NCBI GenBank assembly: GCA_963693085.1 | Contig: OY856409.1 | Location: 521,117,803-521,181,802 of the forward strand | Length of the DNA stretch: 64,000 nucleotides | From: Alisma plantago-aquatica | Taxonomy: Eukaryota > Streptophyta > Magnoliopsida > Alismatales > Alismataceae | Reading direction: 5' to 3' | In this document: in pieces, positions 1-10,009 of the stretch | Numbering within the stretch: the stretch's first letter is position 1 | Layout: every line of letters begins with the position of its first letter | Translations under genes and position numbers: made by a program | Notes under the pieces: generated by a model | Databases searched by the model: none | Seen by the model: only the letters and a program-made list of their open reading frames with translations | What the model was told of the DNA's origin: nothing

Positions 1-1960
1 ACTAAAACCAAATTGGTGTATTAGTGAGTCTTCAAATAGATAATCACTTGAAGATGACTCAATGAATCTTATGAATAGTCAACTCAACTATAGCTTGTTG
101 GTTCTCATTCATGACTTGCATAATATTTTGTTGATCCTAAATAGAAGCAAAATTTTACATGCCCCATATGACCCTAGAATGTTGACATGCCTAGGTTTAA
201 AGCACTCATCAATCTTGAATAATGTTGACATGCCCCATAATAGGGAAAAATCAAGATGAGATCAATAAAAACACAAATCATAAAAAATGGACTGCTTGAC
301 AAAATAATTGCTTAGTAATAATATATATTACAAGATAAACAAAAGATCAACTCATTATTTTACAACCAAATATTTTTTCATGCATCTTTCGTTACACATT
401 TATGGCCATTATTCATCTAGTGACTAAGGTTCTAGATTTCCTTTTATTACTTGCTACTTAATGATTATAATGCTTGGTTGTTGTACAAGAATCACTGAAT
501 ATAAAGTCCATGAGGATAAACTAATATTTGGGAATGATAATGTGGCTTCTCTATATTAAATCTAATCTATCTTTCTTTTTTCTCCTCTATATTTAAGTAT
601 TACATAAGTTGTGTGTGAACTATGAGATATTTAGGGGCAGTCACACTAAATTACTTTATCATTGTTTACCCAAGCAATGAGATTGGATCGATATAATAAC
701 ACTTCTACGACAGTTGGTATCAAAGACTAACATACTATGCATCTATGTAATTGTGAACTTAATTGTGAAATTCCTCATTTTCCTCTTATCAGGATTTGAA
801 CTACTATTTTTTTTTGTAATAGTAATCATTTGGTTCATATACAACAGCCACGTTTGGCTATTGTTGGGGTTTGCATTAACCCATAGGGCTACACAACTAT
901 TCCAAGTGGAGATAGAGCGGAAAAAAAGGGGGTTGGAAGTCGGCGGCGGTGGTGAGCTCAGCCGGTGGAGAAAGGTACCCGTCCGGTGGCGACGAGCTCA
1001 GGTTCTGAGCGATAGGCGGCGGCAAGCAGCAGGGCCGGTAGGTGGAGGCGAGCAATAGCGGCGGGAAGCAGTCTGGCGGTAGGCGGCGGCGAGCAAAGTC
1101 TTAGGCTTAGTCACTTGATAGCATGGTCAAGATGTGTACAAAATAGGATATGAGTTTGTTTAACTATGTTTGAGGTTTAATCAACAATAGTGCAACATGG
1201 ATATTAAGTAGTCTTCTCATCCCCTCATCTGGTCCTTTCTTGTGACCTTTTACCACATGATGTCTCGATTATGGGTGGCTTATGCAGGGAAAAATGAATG
1301 TCACTAGAAATAATGAAAGTTGATTAAGAAAATGATACCATGATATGCCTTTATTGTGAAAACTCTATTTTGATCAATGAATTTTGAAATCAAATAATCG
1401 TACTTGACCTTTCATATCATGCAAACTCAATTTAACCAAAACTAGACTACTTGCGCTCTATGTTTGATGTAAATGATAAAAATTATGAGATGGTGAAATA
1501 AGGATGACTCGTACCTTATAACTCATTGTTTATGAGGTTTCTATTTATGGCACTATGTTTCTTCTTTTACAATGTTAGAATCTTGTAATTTTTTTGTAGA
1601 CTTAGTCTTATTATTTTGACTCTTCTAATTATATGGCCACACCGCTATGTAGAATGCCCAAAAATTTATTTACATAGAGAAAACATTATAATAAAACATA
1701 TAATAATTTTTTTATCAATTCTATGAGTGTTCATTTTTGAAAGAGCTATTGATGTAGCATTTAGACATGACTTTATTACCAATTACTTTAAAAATCTTTA
1801 AAAAAATGACATCTAAAGTAGAAAATCATTTGCTAATTTTAAAATATTGTTACTTAAAACTTTTAATTTCTTTTAAGACTTCATATTATTTTTATAATAT
1901 ATGTTAGCTTTATGTTATGATTTTACTATTTATAGTTAGATTTTCTTTTGTGACTAAGAT
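1..1960. other. AT-rich intergenic DNA, no supported gene
   Basis: I see no coding region here. The open frames are short and AT-driven. Around 712-726 the bases GTTGGTATCAAAGAC resemble a degraded plant LTR-retrotransposon primer binding site (initiator-Met type, TGGTATCAGAGC). It is preceded by sequence that could be an eroded LTR end (about 600-711), but I find no partner LTR and no coding domains downstream. This is at best a retroelement scar. Confidence 0.5.
940..1095. repeat. GC-rich low-complexity island (GGCGGCGG-GAGC type)
   Basis: About 150 bases of strongly GC-rich sequence sit inside otherwise AT-rich DNA. The segment repeats variants of GGCGGCGG followed by GAGC or AAGCAG (near 943, 1014, 1061 and 1081). 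It gives an open frame on the plus strand, but the encoded residues are low-complexity Arg/Gly/Ala and no family is recognisable. It could be a fragment of a GC-rich exon or a simple repeat expansion. Confidence 0.4.
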
Positions 1961-1977
1961 AATAATAATAATAATAA
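1961..1977. repeat. (AAT)n microsatellite
   Basis: An uninterrupted AAT trinucleotide run of about six units directly abuts the left end of the short LTR element that starts at 1981. Confidence 0.8.
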
Positions 1978-1980
1978 AAG

Positions 1981-2116
1981 TGAAAGAATGGTAAATTTGA
2001 TTACATTGAGATATCTTACAAGTGACTACAAGGCTTGTATAAATAGGAGTCTAGACATGGTAGCATTCTTGTACTCAACGATATGTGACTAAACACATGT
2101 AAAAAATACATACTCA
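1981..2116 (-). repeat. LTR (3' copy) of the small minus-strand element
   Basis: This is the left direct repeat, matching 3663-3798 along its whole length. It shares the internal blocks TTACAAGTGA, AGTCTAGACAT and CTAAACACATGTAA with the other copy. It ends in CA on the plus strand and is followed by a pyrimidine-rich run that is the complement of a polypurine tract. Confidence 0.65.
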
Positions 2117-3084
2117 AATACTCCCTCTCAAATTGGAGCATGAGTGAAGCACATGTGCAACTTGAAAAGAAAGACACAAACAAGACATACAAACTTGAAT
2201 CATAAAAAGAAAGATATACTCAACCCATCAAAGATCACTCTCCCTGAAACACATAAGCATGTGAAAGCTTGAACTAGAACGGGAGAAATCTTGATGTTAG
2301 TGTCTGGGAGAAGTTGTTATTGGTGAGAAGATTTTCTATTAGTGCTGAAGAGATAATGTTGTTACCGTTGATTTTCCTAGAGGATGGAGCTTTCATAGAA
2401 ATATTAAAGAAGAAAGAGAGGTTGAGTGCTCCTGTCTCACAATTTGAGGGGGGAAGAAAAGGGGATACACTCTTAAAGAGATTATGTTGAGATGTTGGGA
2501 TGCCACCAACACATGACGGAAGGAGGAAGAAGGATTGATAATAGAAAAAACACACATTGAACTTGTCTCTTGAGGGATGATGTGGCTCTTCAGTGAAATG
2601 AAGAGGCGACAACTGGGTTGTTTCTTGATTAGAAAGAGGGAGACTGCGCTAGAAGGATTTTGTTGTAGTTGGAGTTGCCGCATCCGAGCGTCGGCAATTG
2701 AAACTTCTTGTTGGAAGAAGATGTGGCCACCGAGGATGAAGATGAATGAGAAGTAGAAGGAGAACGAGGCAGAGCCTATCTTTCTTGAAAGTTGCAAAGT
2801 CAGCATTGTTGTCACTAACGTTGGAGCAACAACAGCATGGTAGAACCCATCATCAAGTTGTCATCATGTCTGATGCCCGCACTCTTGAATAGACCACGAC
2901 ATGAACATAGATTCAAACTATGAAGTTTGGTGGAGGGGAAGAAAGAGAAAGATCTGCTTGGGAAAAGAGGAAAGGGAGATGGATGATCGAAGAGAAAAAG
3001 GAGACAAATTGAATTGGGTGAAGAAATAGACATTCAAAGATTGAAGGGGGGGTTTTCTAGAGAAGAAGGTAGATGACTAGTTTG

Positions 3085-3545
3085 GGGAGGAAGGCATGCA
3101 GATGCCTTGGACAAGAAGACGGCCAGTTGGCTTTAAAAGAAAATAAAAGAGAAAAATGGAAATAAATCAAGAAGAGAATAGAAAAAAAAATGTGAGATGA
3201 AGTGGAAAGAAAAGTGAAAATCAATGTAAATTGAAAGCAAAGAATGGAAGTGGAAGAAGAAGAGAAAAATATTGAAAGGAAACAAATTGAAAATAAATAA
3301 AAAAAACTTGAAAAGAAGGAAGGCGTGCGGATGGCTTTGAGAAGAAGACGGACGGTTGTCTTAAAAAATAAAAAAATAAAGTTGTGGAGTGGATTGAATG
3401 AAAAAGGAAAGGAAATTATAAAAAATGATGATATACTAATAATTAATAAAGAAAACTGATAGAAATGGAGAGAAACTGACAATGCTATTAAAGAAAAAAG
3501 AAAGTTATTTCTATAAAAGAAGAAAGAGAAAAAATAGGAGGACAA
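3085..3545 (-). repeat. Imperfect internal duplication of about 230 bp
   Basis: Within the small LTR element, a block beginning near 3088 (GAAGGCATGCAGATG, then AAGAAGACGGCCAGTTGG) recurs near 3317 (GAAGGCGTGCGGATG, then AAGAAGACGGACGGTTG). Each copy is followed by purine-rich sequence. The copies are diverged, so the duplication is old. An open frame across it on the minus strand is Phe/Ser-rich and does not look like a real protein. Confidence 0.4.
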
Positions 3546-3662
3546 AATATTATCAACAAAAAAGGGCTAGTTGGCGGCATACCAAAAGAAAAGGGGTCGC
3601 CGCCCGTCGGATAGGAGTGCGTTTACTTTTTTCCTTTTTATAGGATTTTGACTCTAATACCA

Positions 3663-3798
3663 TGTAAGAATGATAAAATATCATTATATTGAGATGTCTT
3701 ACAAGTGATTACAAAGCTTGTATAAACAAAAGTCTAGACATTGTAGCACTTATGTATTCAACAATATGGAACTAAACACATGTAACAAATACATACTC
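3663..3798 (-). repeat. LTR (5' copy) of the small minus-strand element
   Basis: This is the right direct repeat, paired with 1981-2116. The primer binding site lies at 3650-3662, directly adjacent on the minus-strand interior side. The terminal dinucleotide at its right end has drifted (CT instead of CA). Confidence 0.6.
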
Positions 3799-4738
3799 TA
3801 GTAAAAAGTAAAGAAAATTTACATTAAGATGGAAGTTATACGAGGAAACAAACTGTCATTAATCCTTTCTAGATTACAAAATTAATGACAACGATAAATG
3901 ACAAATTGCATCCTCTCTGAATTTAATTACATTCTAACTATATATGGGTACTTTTGCACCCTCCCCCACACCCCTACTAAAGTTCCTTCTCAAGATCCAC
4001 CACCATCAAGTGTTTTTTTTTCTTTGAATACAAGCTAATTTTATCAAGACAAACTACTACTATATACGAGTGTGTAAATACGGATTTGAAAGATGTAAGG
4101 TACCCTCCCTCTAGATGTATTGATTGTCTGCACTTATTGTGAATTGATCTTGATGTCCATGAGCAGGTACAACATTATGGAGGAATTGACAAAGTGTTGA
4201 AAAAGTCCCTAGAATTTAGGGAAAGTTGTGAAATAAATGTGGATAAATGAAGGCAGTTGTGGGTCAAACTCCGGCTGAATAATTTTAGGTTCATGGTCAA
4301 TGAAATGGAAGTCGAAAACTAAATTTGAGGGGTAATAAGGTAGAGTAGCAAGTCCGAAAGATATACTAAAATGCATGTAGCTCGAAGTCATGACCCACAT
4401 GTTATGGGTCCTAGATACCAACTCAAATGATCTATTTAGATTGTAATTAATTATGAAAATCCAGCAGTTAGTAATGAGTCATTAGATCTAAGGAACTCCA
4501 CTTCTATAGTGTAAAATAAATGCTTGAATATTCTTATCAAGCAATCCTGGTACGTCAACGGGGTAGGCACATGGAAGGCATGGGATTCTGACTTTGTATG
4601 TATCTTGCTGAATTCGCGGTCGCCAGGTTGTATTTATTCCGAGGGTACGAGTACACCTGCATTGCAGGTTTCTTGCAATTACACGATAAACGTACGGCAC
4701 CCACATAAACATTCAATAGTTCTCTAGCTTACTTGCCG
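3799..4738. other. Intergenic DNA upstream of the arabinogalactan protein gene
   Basis: I see no gene here. Short overlapping open frames on both strands around 4488-4727 show no family resemblance. The last 250 bases probably hold the promoter of the following gene, but apart from the TATA-like run listed separately I cannot name any element with confidence. Confidence 0.5.
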
Positions 4739-4746
4739 TATATATA
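4739..4746 (+). promoter_or_regulatory. TATA-like box upstream of the fasciclin-like gene
   Basis: The run TATATATA sits 38 bases before the chosen ATG at 4784. Plant transcription usually starts about 25-35 bases after such a box, which would leave a 5' untranslated region of only about 10-20 bases. Either the leader is very short, a different upstream box is used, or the next in-frame ATG (4802) is the real start. Confidence 0.4.
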
Positions 4747-4783
4747 GCGATCACTGTTGCCACCTATCCCAGCTGCAGCGGCA

Positions 4784-5620
4784 ATGGCTAGACAGGCAAC
4801 CATGCTCATCTCTCTGGTGGCTCTCATGGCCCTGGGAATCCAGGCAATGGACGCCTCCAATCCAGATGTAATGGCCATCCTGAACAATGGCAAACAATTC
4901 ACCACATTCCTACGCCTCCTTAATGACACTCATGTTGGCGAGCAGATCCAGAGCTACCTGATCGACACTTACGCCGGGTTTACTCTCTTCGCTCCCACGG
5001 ACAACGCCTTCCACAGCCTCCAGGCTGGTACCCTCAATAGCTACGCCCCGCCGGAGCTGGCCGACGTGCTACTCTACCACTTCATCGTGCTCTACTACAC
5101 CCAGACCAATCTCTTCCGGTCAGCCGGCACCACCTTGTACACCCTGGCTTCGGGGAGGTACGGCATCTACACAGTCAACATCACGGGCACCGGGAGTGCG
5201 GTCTTTGTTTCCTCCGGTAAGATCGCCACGCAGCTGAGATCTGCGCTATACTCCTCCTTCCCGCTCGCCGTGTACCCCATCGAACAGGTGCTGCTGCCTC
5301 AGACTTATTATGAGTCTATGCCCAAGTATAATGTTGTCCCCGAGCCTGTACCAGCTCCCCATGCGACCGACCAAAACCACAAGCATAAGAAGGCTCCCGC
5401 TCCTGCACCCAGTACGGCGGCAGGCGGGAAGCACAATCATAAGACGGCCCCCGCACCGGGACCCAATGCCCCTCCTGTGCCTCATGCTGCCACAGGCGGA
5501 AAGGCCGCCACTCCGGCACCTGCTGCTACGGCTGCTGCTGGCAGAGTATGCGTTCCAGGAGGGTGGAGATTCGTTTCTCTAGCTGGGTTAACAGGAGCCA
5601 TTATGCGTTTGCGGTGGTAA
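4784..5620 (+). CDS. Fasciclin-like arabinogalactan protein (FLA), single fasciclin domain
   Basis: A 278-residue single-exon reading frame. Residues 1-24 are a secretion signal with a hydrophobic core (LISLVALMALGI). Residues 27-175 are one fasciclin (FAS1) domain: the H1 motif FTLFAPTDNAF is at 66-76, the conserved Tyr-His pair at 98-99, and the H2 motif VYPIEQVLLP at 163-172. Two N-glycosylation sequons (NDT at 47, NIT at 132) are visible. Residues 185-258 are rich in Ala-Pro and Thr-Pro with interspersed His and Lys (HKHKKAPAPAP, KHNHKTAPAPGP), the pattern of arabinogalactan glycomodules. FLAs are secreted, heavily glycosylated cell-wall and plasma-membrane proteins linked to wall architecture and adhesion. 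The C-terminus has a short hydrophobic stretch but ends in Met-Arg-Leu-Arg-Trp, so a GPI anchor is doubtful. ATG 4784 has purines at -3 and +4 and keeps the signal peptide; 4802 is an alternative start. Third positions are strongly GC-rich. Confidence 0.9.
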   Translation: MARQATMLISLVALMALGIQAMDASNPDVMAILNNGKQFTTFLRLLNDTHVGEQIQSYLIDTYAGFTLFAPTDNAFHSLQAGTLNSYAPPELADVLLYHFIVLYYTQTNLFRSAGTTLYTLASGRYGIYTVNITGTGSAVFVSSGKIATQLRSALYSSFPLAVYPIEQVLLPQTYYESMPKYNVVPEPVPAPHATDQNHKHKKAPAPAPSTAAGGKHNHKTAPAPGPNAPPVPHAATGGKAATPAPAATAAAGRVCVPGGWRFVSLAGLTGAIMRLRW

Positions 5621-6526
5621 GTCATAGATCCGTCCATACGTTGCTCGGTATGGTTGAGCTGATTGTGTGAAGATTATGATCTCTCTTACTCATTGCCTCT
5701 AATTTTCGTCGAAATGTTTGTGATTACGCCATCTACTGGCTACTGGCTATCGTTCATAATCTATGAGCACAACCTTTTTTCTTCATCGCCTTGGCCCAAC
5801 TTGTCATATGCCTACCAACGAAATTTTAATTATCATTGGGCTTCTATTTCATGTAGAGTTAGACAACACTTTCCTACCTCAGTAGTTTCTGCCCGATATT
5901 TGGATACACAAACTACAAACTGTACATTGCATAAATGGACGAAGCGAATAAGAATGTTGGATGTCAGTGATCTTTATATGAACATATATCAGTCAATGTA
6001 TTTTGTACCGATATGGTTGGAATTTATTAAGAGCACATTTTTTTCACCAGAATTTATATCCAGATCTCGATCAATGCAAACACGAAGCGACGATCTAGTA
6101 TTGTACGAGAAAATTTTGATACAGTGCCAGAAATTGAAAGATTTCAGGATGAATAAAAGGATTAAAAATATACAAGTAGTTGTTGTTAGTGATAAAAGTC
6201 ATTAAGAATACTACCGACTTTAAATTAAAAGTGTGCCAATATGATTATTAAACACTGTTGGATATATATAAATTTTTGTACATCATTTTTTTATATAATA
6301 TGTGTTTATAATTTTATATAATACTTATGTTTTACATATTTATACATCCTATAGTGAGCATTTTTAAAGCAATAAATGCTTATAAACAAAACCTATAAAT
6401 ATAATATATATTTTTAGATTAAATAATGTTAATTAATATGTATTACAATAGTTACATTAGACATGCACAGTGATAATCGTGCATGTATGAATTATTATGT
6501 TGTTCTCTCTCTCCATATGCTACTTC
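5621..6526. other. 3' flank of the FLA gene, AT-rich, no gene seen
   Basis: This stretch contains the presumed 3' untranslated region of the FLA gene and AT-rich DNA. A 180-codon open frame at 5663-6205 has no recognisable domain and ordinary flanking-DNA composition, so I do not call it. No clear polyadenylation signal can be singled out among the many AT-rich runs. Confidence 0.5.
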
Positions 6527-6727
6527 TCTCTTTGTATTTAGTACACTTTCTATTTCCATCCACTACTTTTCTCTTTGTATTTATTACACCCTCTCTCCAT
6601 CCACTACCTTTTATTCAATTTATTACGCCTTCTATTCACCCAATACCTCTTTGTGTCTATTAATTACAGCCGCTTTCTCCATCCACTATCTCCCTCTATT
6701 TTTCATACACTCCCTCCATTCACTGAC
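6527..6727. repeat. Pyrimidine-rich minisatellite, about 40-45 bp period, five imperfect units
   Basis: Five diverged units follow one another, each with the skeleton CTCTTTGTATTTATTACAC, then a CT-rich tract, then CCATCCACTAC. Units begin near 6530, 6571, 6610, 6648 and 6692. The plus strand is almost all C and T apart from the TATTTATTACA core. Three overlapping open frames result from the lack of stops and do not look like proteins. Confidence 0.65.
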
Positions 6728-7520
6728 AATTATTACTCTATTTCTCTCCCGTCACAAACCAGTTATGGTCGCTTTCAAAATCGAGACGCATGATGGTAAT
6801 TGTGCTTTGCGCGTTTTCCTGAGGTATGAGTGTGGGTTTTGGTAGATGAGATGTGATATAAATAATTTCCTTTTAATATGCTTTAACTTTACCGTAATCA
6901 AATAACTCACATGCTCCCGTTGTAACATGTTTCTTACAAGATAACTACCCATAGAAGCATACGCACAGAGGAAGATCGAGAGTTAAGTTAGGATGCACTC
7001 AGATATATAGATGGTGGGAAACAAGCTAAATTTACACATCAAGACCAGCTCTCAAAAATTCCAAATCATTGATCTTCATTATTATGATAAATATAAATTC
7101 CATATAAAATCGGAGTTCATCTGGATGCTTATGAAACATTCATTCAAGAACAACATGCACAATGTAACTATTTTTTTTTAGTGGATTCTTTTTGTTGTCT
7201 TTAAATACATAACATGTAACTAAAATTTTATAAAGGAAAATTTTGACAACACCAGACCTACACCCTCAATCAAAACCGGCCTCAGCACCAGACCTACACC
7301 CCAATTAAAAAGGAAAATTTCATCAGGCGCGACGTGATACACGTAACGGACATTGCACCCCAAACCAACACCCGCAACGGCCACCACTGACACGGCTATC
7401 TAACGGTCATTAGCATTAATTTCGCATTCCGTTGAACTTCTCTTTCCGCTAGAAACCCCGATGCGCCAGTTTTTATGCGCAGCAACAACAGATTCGGGCA
7501 CCAGGTTCATTCGGTAGCCC
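6728..7520. other. Intergenic DNA, no gene seen
   Basis: AT-rich to about 7220, then gradually GC-richer. A short direct repeat (CCAGACCTACACCC, near 7253 and 7291) is present. I see no domain before the BELL-like remnant that begins around 7521. Sequence from about 7440 may be the eroded 5' part of that pseudogene. Confidence 0.45.
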
Positions 7521-8250
7521 ATGGAAGGTCAACCTAGCCAAGGCCTGTTGCTGTTACTGCAGACAACTGCTCTCGGCCAGTTCGATGCCGCAACAAGGCA
7601 GAGGAGGAGGACAACTGCGACGGTGTCGGAGCCACCTGGAAACTTTCTCTTGAGCATGGCGCACCGTCGCTAGGGTTTTCCTTCACCTTCCAGCCGCCTT
7701 TCGTCTGGTGCCGTTGTTGTTGATGTTGCTGCTAAGAGCCGGTGGACCAATAGAACATGCCTTCCCCGGTCCGACACCGTCGCAGTTGTCGGCCACCGAG
7801 AGGTTCAAGCAGCAGAGGCGGAAAAGCAAGCTTTTGGCCATTCTAGACGAGGTCGACCGGGGCTAAAACCACTACTGCGACCAGATGTTGCTAGTGGTGA
7901 CCTCCTTTGACTCTGCAATGGGTTTTGGCGCCGCGATGCCTTAACTGTACAGGCCCAGCGTGCTATGTCCGGGCACTTTCACTATCTCGTCGTAGCCGCA
8001 CAACTCAACAAGGTGTCATGTTGTCAACTAGGAGACAAGGACAAGGACGGCGCAGGGGCCAGTTCGTCTACTTCTTCAAACAGTATTACCAAGGGGGAGA
8101 CCCCCCCACTCAAGCTCCTCAAGCGGTGCCTCTGGCAGCAGCCGCGCGGCGATGCACCAGATGGATGGGGTCATGGGTGACCAGGAAGCGTGGCTGCCCA
8201 GCGTGGGTTACTCTAGCTATCCGTCAACATCCTCAGGGCGTGGCTGCTCA
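7521..8250 (+). pseudogene. Truncated, frameshifted BEL1-like homeobox (BELL/TALE) gene copy
   Basis: Scanned across frames, this segment keeps the order of a BELL transcription factor. Near 7530-7570 it reads SQGLLLLL, like the N-terminal SQGLSLSL motif. At 7804-7890 it gives KLLAILDEVDRG-NHYCDQM, like the SKY/BELL helix. At 7890-7990 come TSFDSAMGFGAA and AQRAMSGHFHYL. At 8000-8140 come VAAQLNKV and TKGETPPLKLL, and at 8150-8240 DQEAWLP and LSVNILRAWLLN, the run that normally leads into the homeodomain. Intact BELL proteins bind DNA with KNOX partners. Here the frame changes at least three times, stops interrupt the helix and before SVNILRAW, and the homeodomain is missing because the match ends just before it. 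The blocks are contiguous with no obvious intron, so a retrocopy is possible. The composition is much more GC-rich than the flanks. Confidence 0.75.
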
Positions 8251-8819
8251 ACTTGGAAGTACGGCTGGTAGGCCAGCGCAAATATGTCCTTGACATCAGT
8301 TTGAGTAAGTAAGAAGATTAGAATCGTGATGATGAACAGGAAAACAAGTCCTGCAAGTAGCTATAGATAGCTGCAGGCTTCTAGTAGCCAAGGAGGGCGC
8401 CTAAACATTACCAATTCTGTATTAATAGCTAGAAATCAGTATCACTTGACCGGGTCCCGTGGCACAATCCAGTGGTGGATTCATACTTGTTTGTGGTGTT
8501 CTAATATGTCGTAGCAGTGACCGAATGAGTGTGAGGTCGTAGAGCTTTGTACTTTTACATTACTGCTATGTTTCTGCAGTGCATGTGTTATGATTCGGTA
8601 GTAATGGTGGAAGTTGTATTTCCGCGTTTGGTTGGCATGCATAATGACTAACAGGTCATTGAAAATTTTGACGGGCATGCATGTCCTTGATAACCTAAAC
8701 ACGTGAGAGGATGGAAGGCTAGTAAGTTGTACTCATGAGATAATAAGTTCACTTTTGGCTAGGTGCTTAAAAGGACATCGTTGATGCCTTCACCCATAGC
8801 TGTTAATTCAGAAAAGTAC
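8251..8819. other. No gene seen between the BELL remnant and the repeat field
   Basis: Moderately AT-rich DNA without a recognisable domain. The homeodomain that should follow the BELL remnant is not present in any frame. A 73-codon minus-strand frame at 8481-8702 is not convincing. Confidence 0.45.
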
Positions 8820-9060
8820 TCATGAAAACACACATGTGTACAATAATACACATGGCGGTATAAATGTCTACATAATAGTACACATGACAATACACGTGTG
8901 TATAAGACTATACACAACAGTATGAATGGCAACACACGGCAACACACGTGTGTACAACAATACACATGGCAGCACAAATGTTTACACATTATTATGTATG
9001 AAAGTACACATGAGTACAAGATTATACACAATAGTACGCATAGCAACACACATGTGTCTA
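8820..9060. repeat. Degenerate CACATG/TACACA repeat tract
   Basis: About 240 bases are built from diverged versions of ACACATGTGTACAA and AATACACATGGC, spaced roughly 20-30 bases apart. The words match the core of the large minisatellite at 10010-13371, so this looks like an older or outlying part of the same repeat family. Confidence 0.6.
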
Positions 9061-9609
9061 AGGATCTTCTTTTTTGACCAGTTTTTGCTATTTTTCTATA
9101 GGGACAACTCCTTTTATAACAGCTTACTTACAAAATACATTCAATGATATTTGATTAATATTTGTAAAAACTTCAATATATTGGATAACGATTTATATAG
9201 AGAAATACAATCTAGATGATCAGCTAAACATTGATCCATATTATTCAATTATTTTTAGATGATTGTTTATATATATTGAAGTATTTAAGCAATTCAGTAA
9301 TTGGGATTATGTTCTCAAACTACTAAGTTCATAATTGAGATGATTCAATGATTTTGTATGTTTCTAACCCTCTTTTCCTCTCGCTAATGTTGCCAAAGGT
9401 TTTAACCGAATACCAAGTGTTGATTTTGACGAGAACTTCTCCCCTAGTCATTGAAACGGGTACAATCTAGTTAGTATTGTCACTCCATGTAGCTGAAAAG
9501 TACACCAACTTGATTTTGCTGTTATAAAGTCCAGTTTATAATGATCGTCAAAAAAATTCTGGTTCATGTTGGATAAAAAGTCATGTTCTCCTTGATTCTC
9601 CATGTTGAT
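9061..9609. other. AT-rich spacer between repeat tracts
   Basis: I see no gene, no repeat of note and no recognisable transposon end. Confidence 0.45.
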
Positions 9610-9845
9610 TTTAATGATCGTACACATGAGTACATGATTGTATACATATACAAAAGATCCTTATGTATTGTCTAGATTGAATATAAAAGATCCTTATGTA
9701 TTGCACACATACAAAAGATCCTTATGTACTGTACACACAAAAGATTCTTATATATTGTACACATACAAAGATCCTTATGTACACATACAAAAGATCCTTA
9801 TGAGTACATGAATGTACACATACAAAAGATCCTTATGTACATGAC
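9610..9845. repeat. Tandem repeat, ACACATACAAAAGATCCTTATGT type, about 6-7 units
   Basis: The block CATACAAAAGATCCTTATGTA recurs at irregular spacing of about 25-45 bases from 9647 to 9839, interspersed with TACACATGAGTACATGA words. It shares the TACACAT core with the neighbouring tracts but adds the private AAAAGATCCTTATGT segment, so it is a distinct local expansion. Confidence 0.7.
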
Positions 9846-10009
9846 TGAAAACAAAGTATACCTAGATTGATGATTAGAGACAGAATCAATAATGACCATG
9901 TAGACAGAAGAAATGCCTTTGTGGCTCGTATATATTCCAAAAAGTAAGGGACTTCTACATGAACATACACTTGATCCTAGACCATACAACTAAATCAATA
10001 AGATTGTAC

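Larger units (their letters stand above)
1981..3798 (-). mobile_element. Small non-autonomous LTR retrotransposon with 136 bp LTRs
   Basis: Two direct repeats of 136 bases (1981-2116 and 3663-3798, roughly 85% alike by eye) flank a 1.55 kb interior. Read on the minus strand, the LTR starts TGAGTATG and ends CTTACA, and the right copy is followed immediately by TGGTATTAGAGTC (3662-3650). That is a one-base variant of the common initiator-Met primer binding site. A purine-rich tract (GAGAGGGAGT, minus strand) lies next to the left copy, where a polypurine tract belongs. The interior has no gag, protease, integrase or reverse transcriptase signature. The LTRs are in the TRIM size range, but the interior is longer than a typical TRIM. 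No clean target duplication is seen; AAAAG precedes the left LTR and recurs about five bases beyond the right one. Confidence 0.65.

Noticed and set aside
714..1058. 114-codon plus-strand frame
   Set aside because: It runs from AT-rich hydrophobic text into the GC-rich low-complexity island with no recognisable domain; probably a chance frame.
2274..3545. Minus-strand frames in the interior of the small LTR element
   Set aside because: Ser/Phe-rich frames arise from the purine-rich plus strand, with no retroelement or host domain.
3799..3808. AAAAG as a target duplication of the small LTR element
   Set aside because: The second AAAAG starts about five bases beyond the LTR end, and such an A-rich word is common here, so the match is not convincing.
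5663..6205. 180-codon plus-strand frame after the FLA gene
   Set aside because: No family resemblance, AT-rich codon use unlike the neighbouring gene, and it begins only 43 bases after the FLA stop, where the 3' untranslated region is expected.
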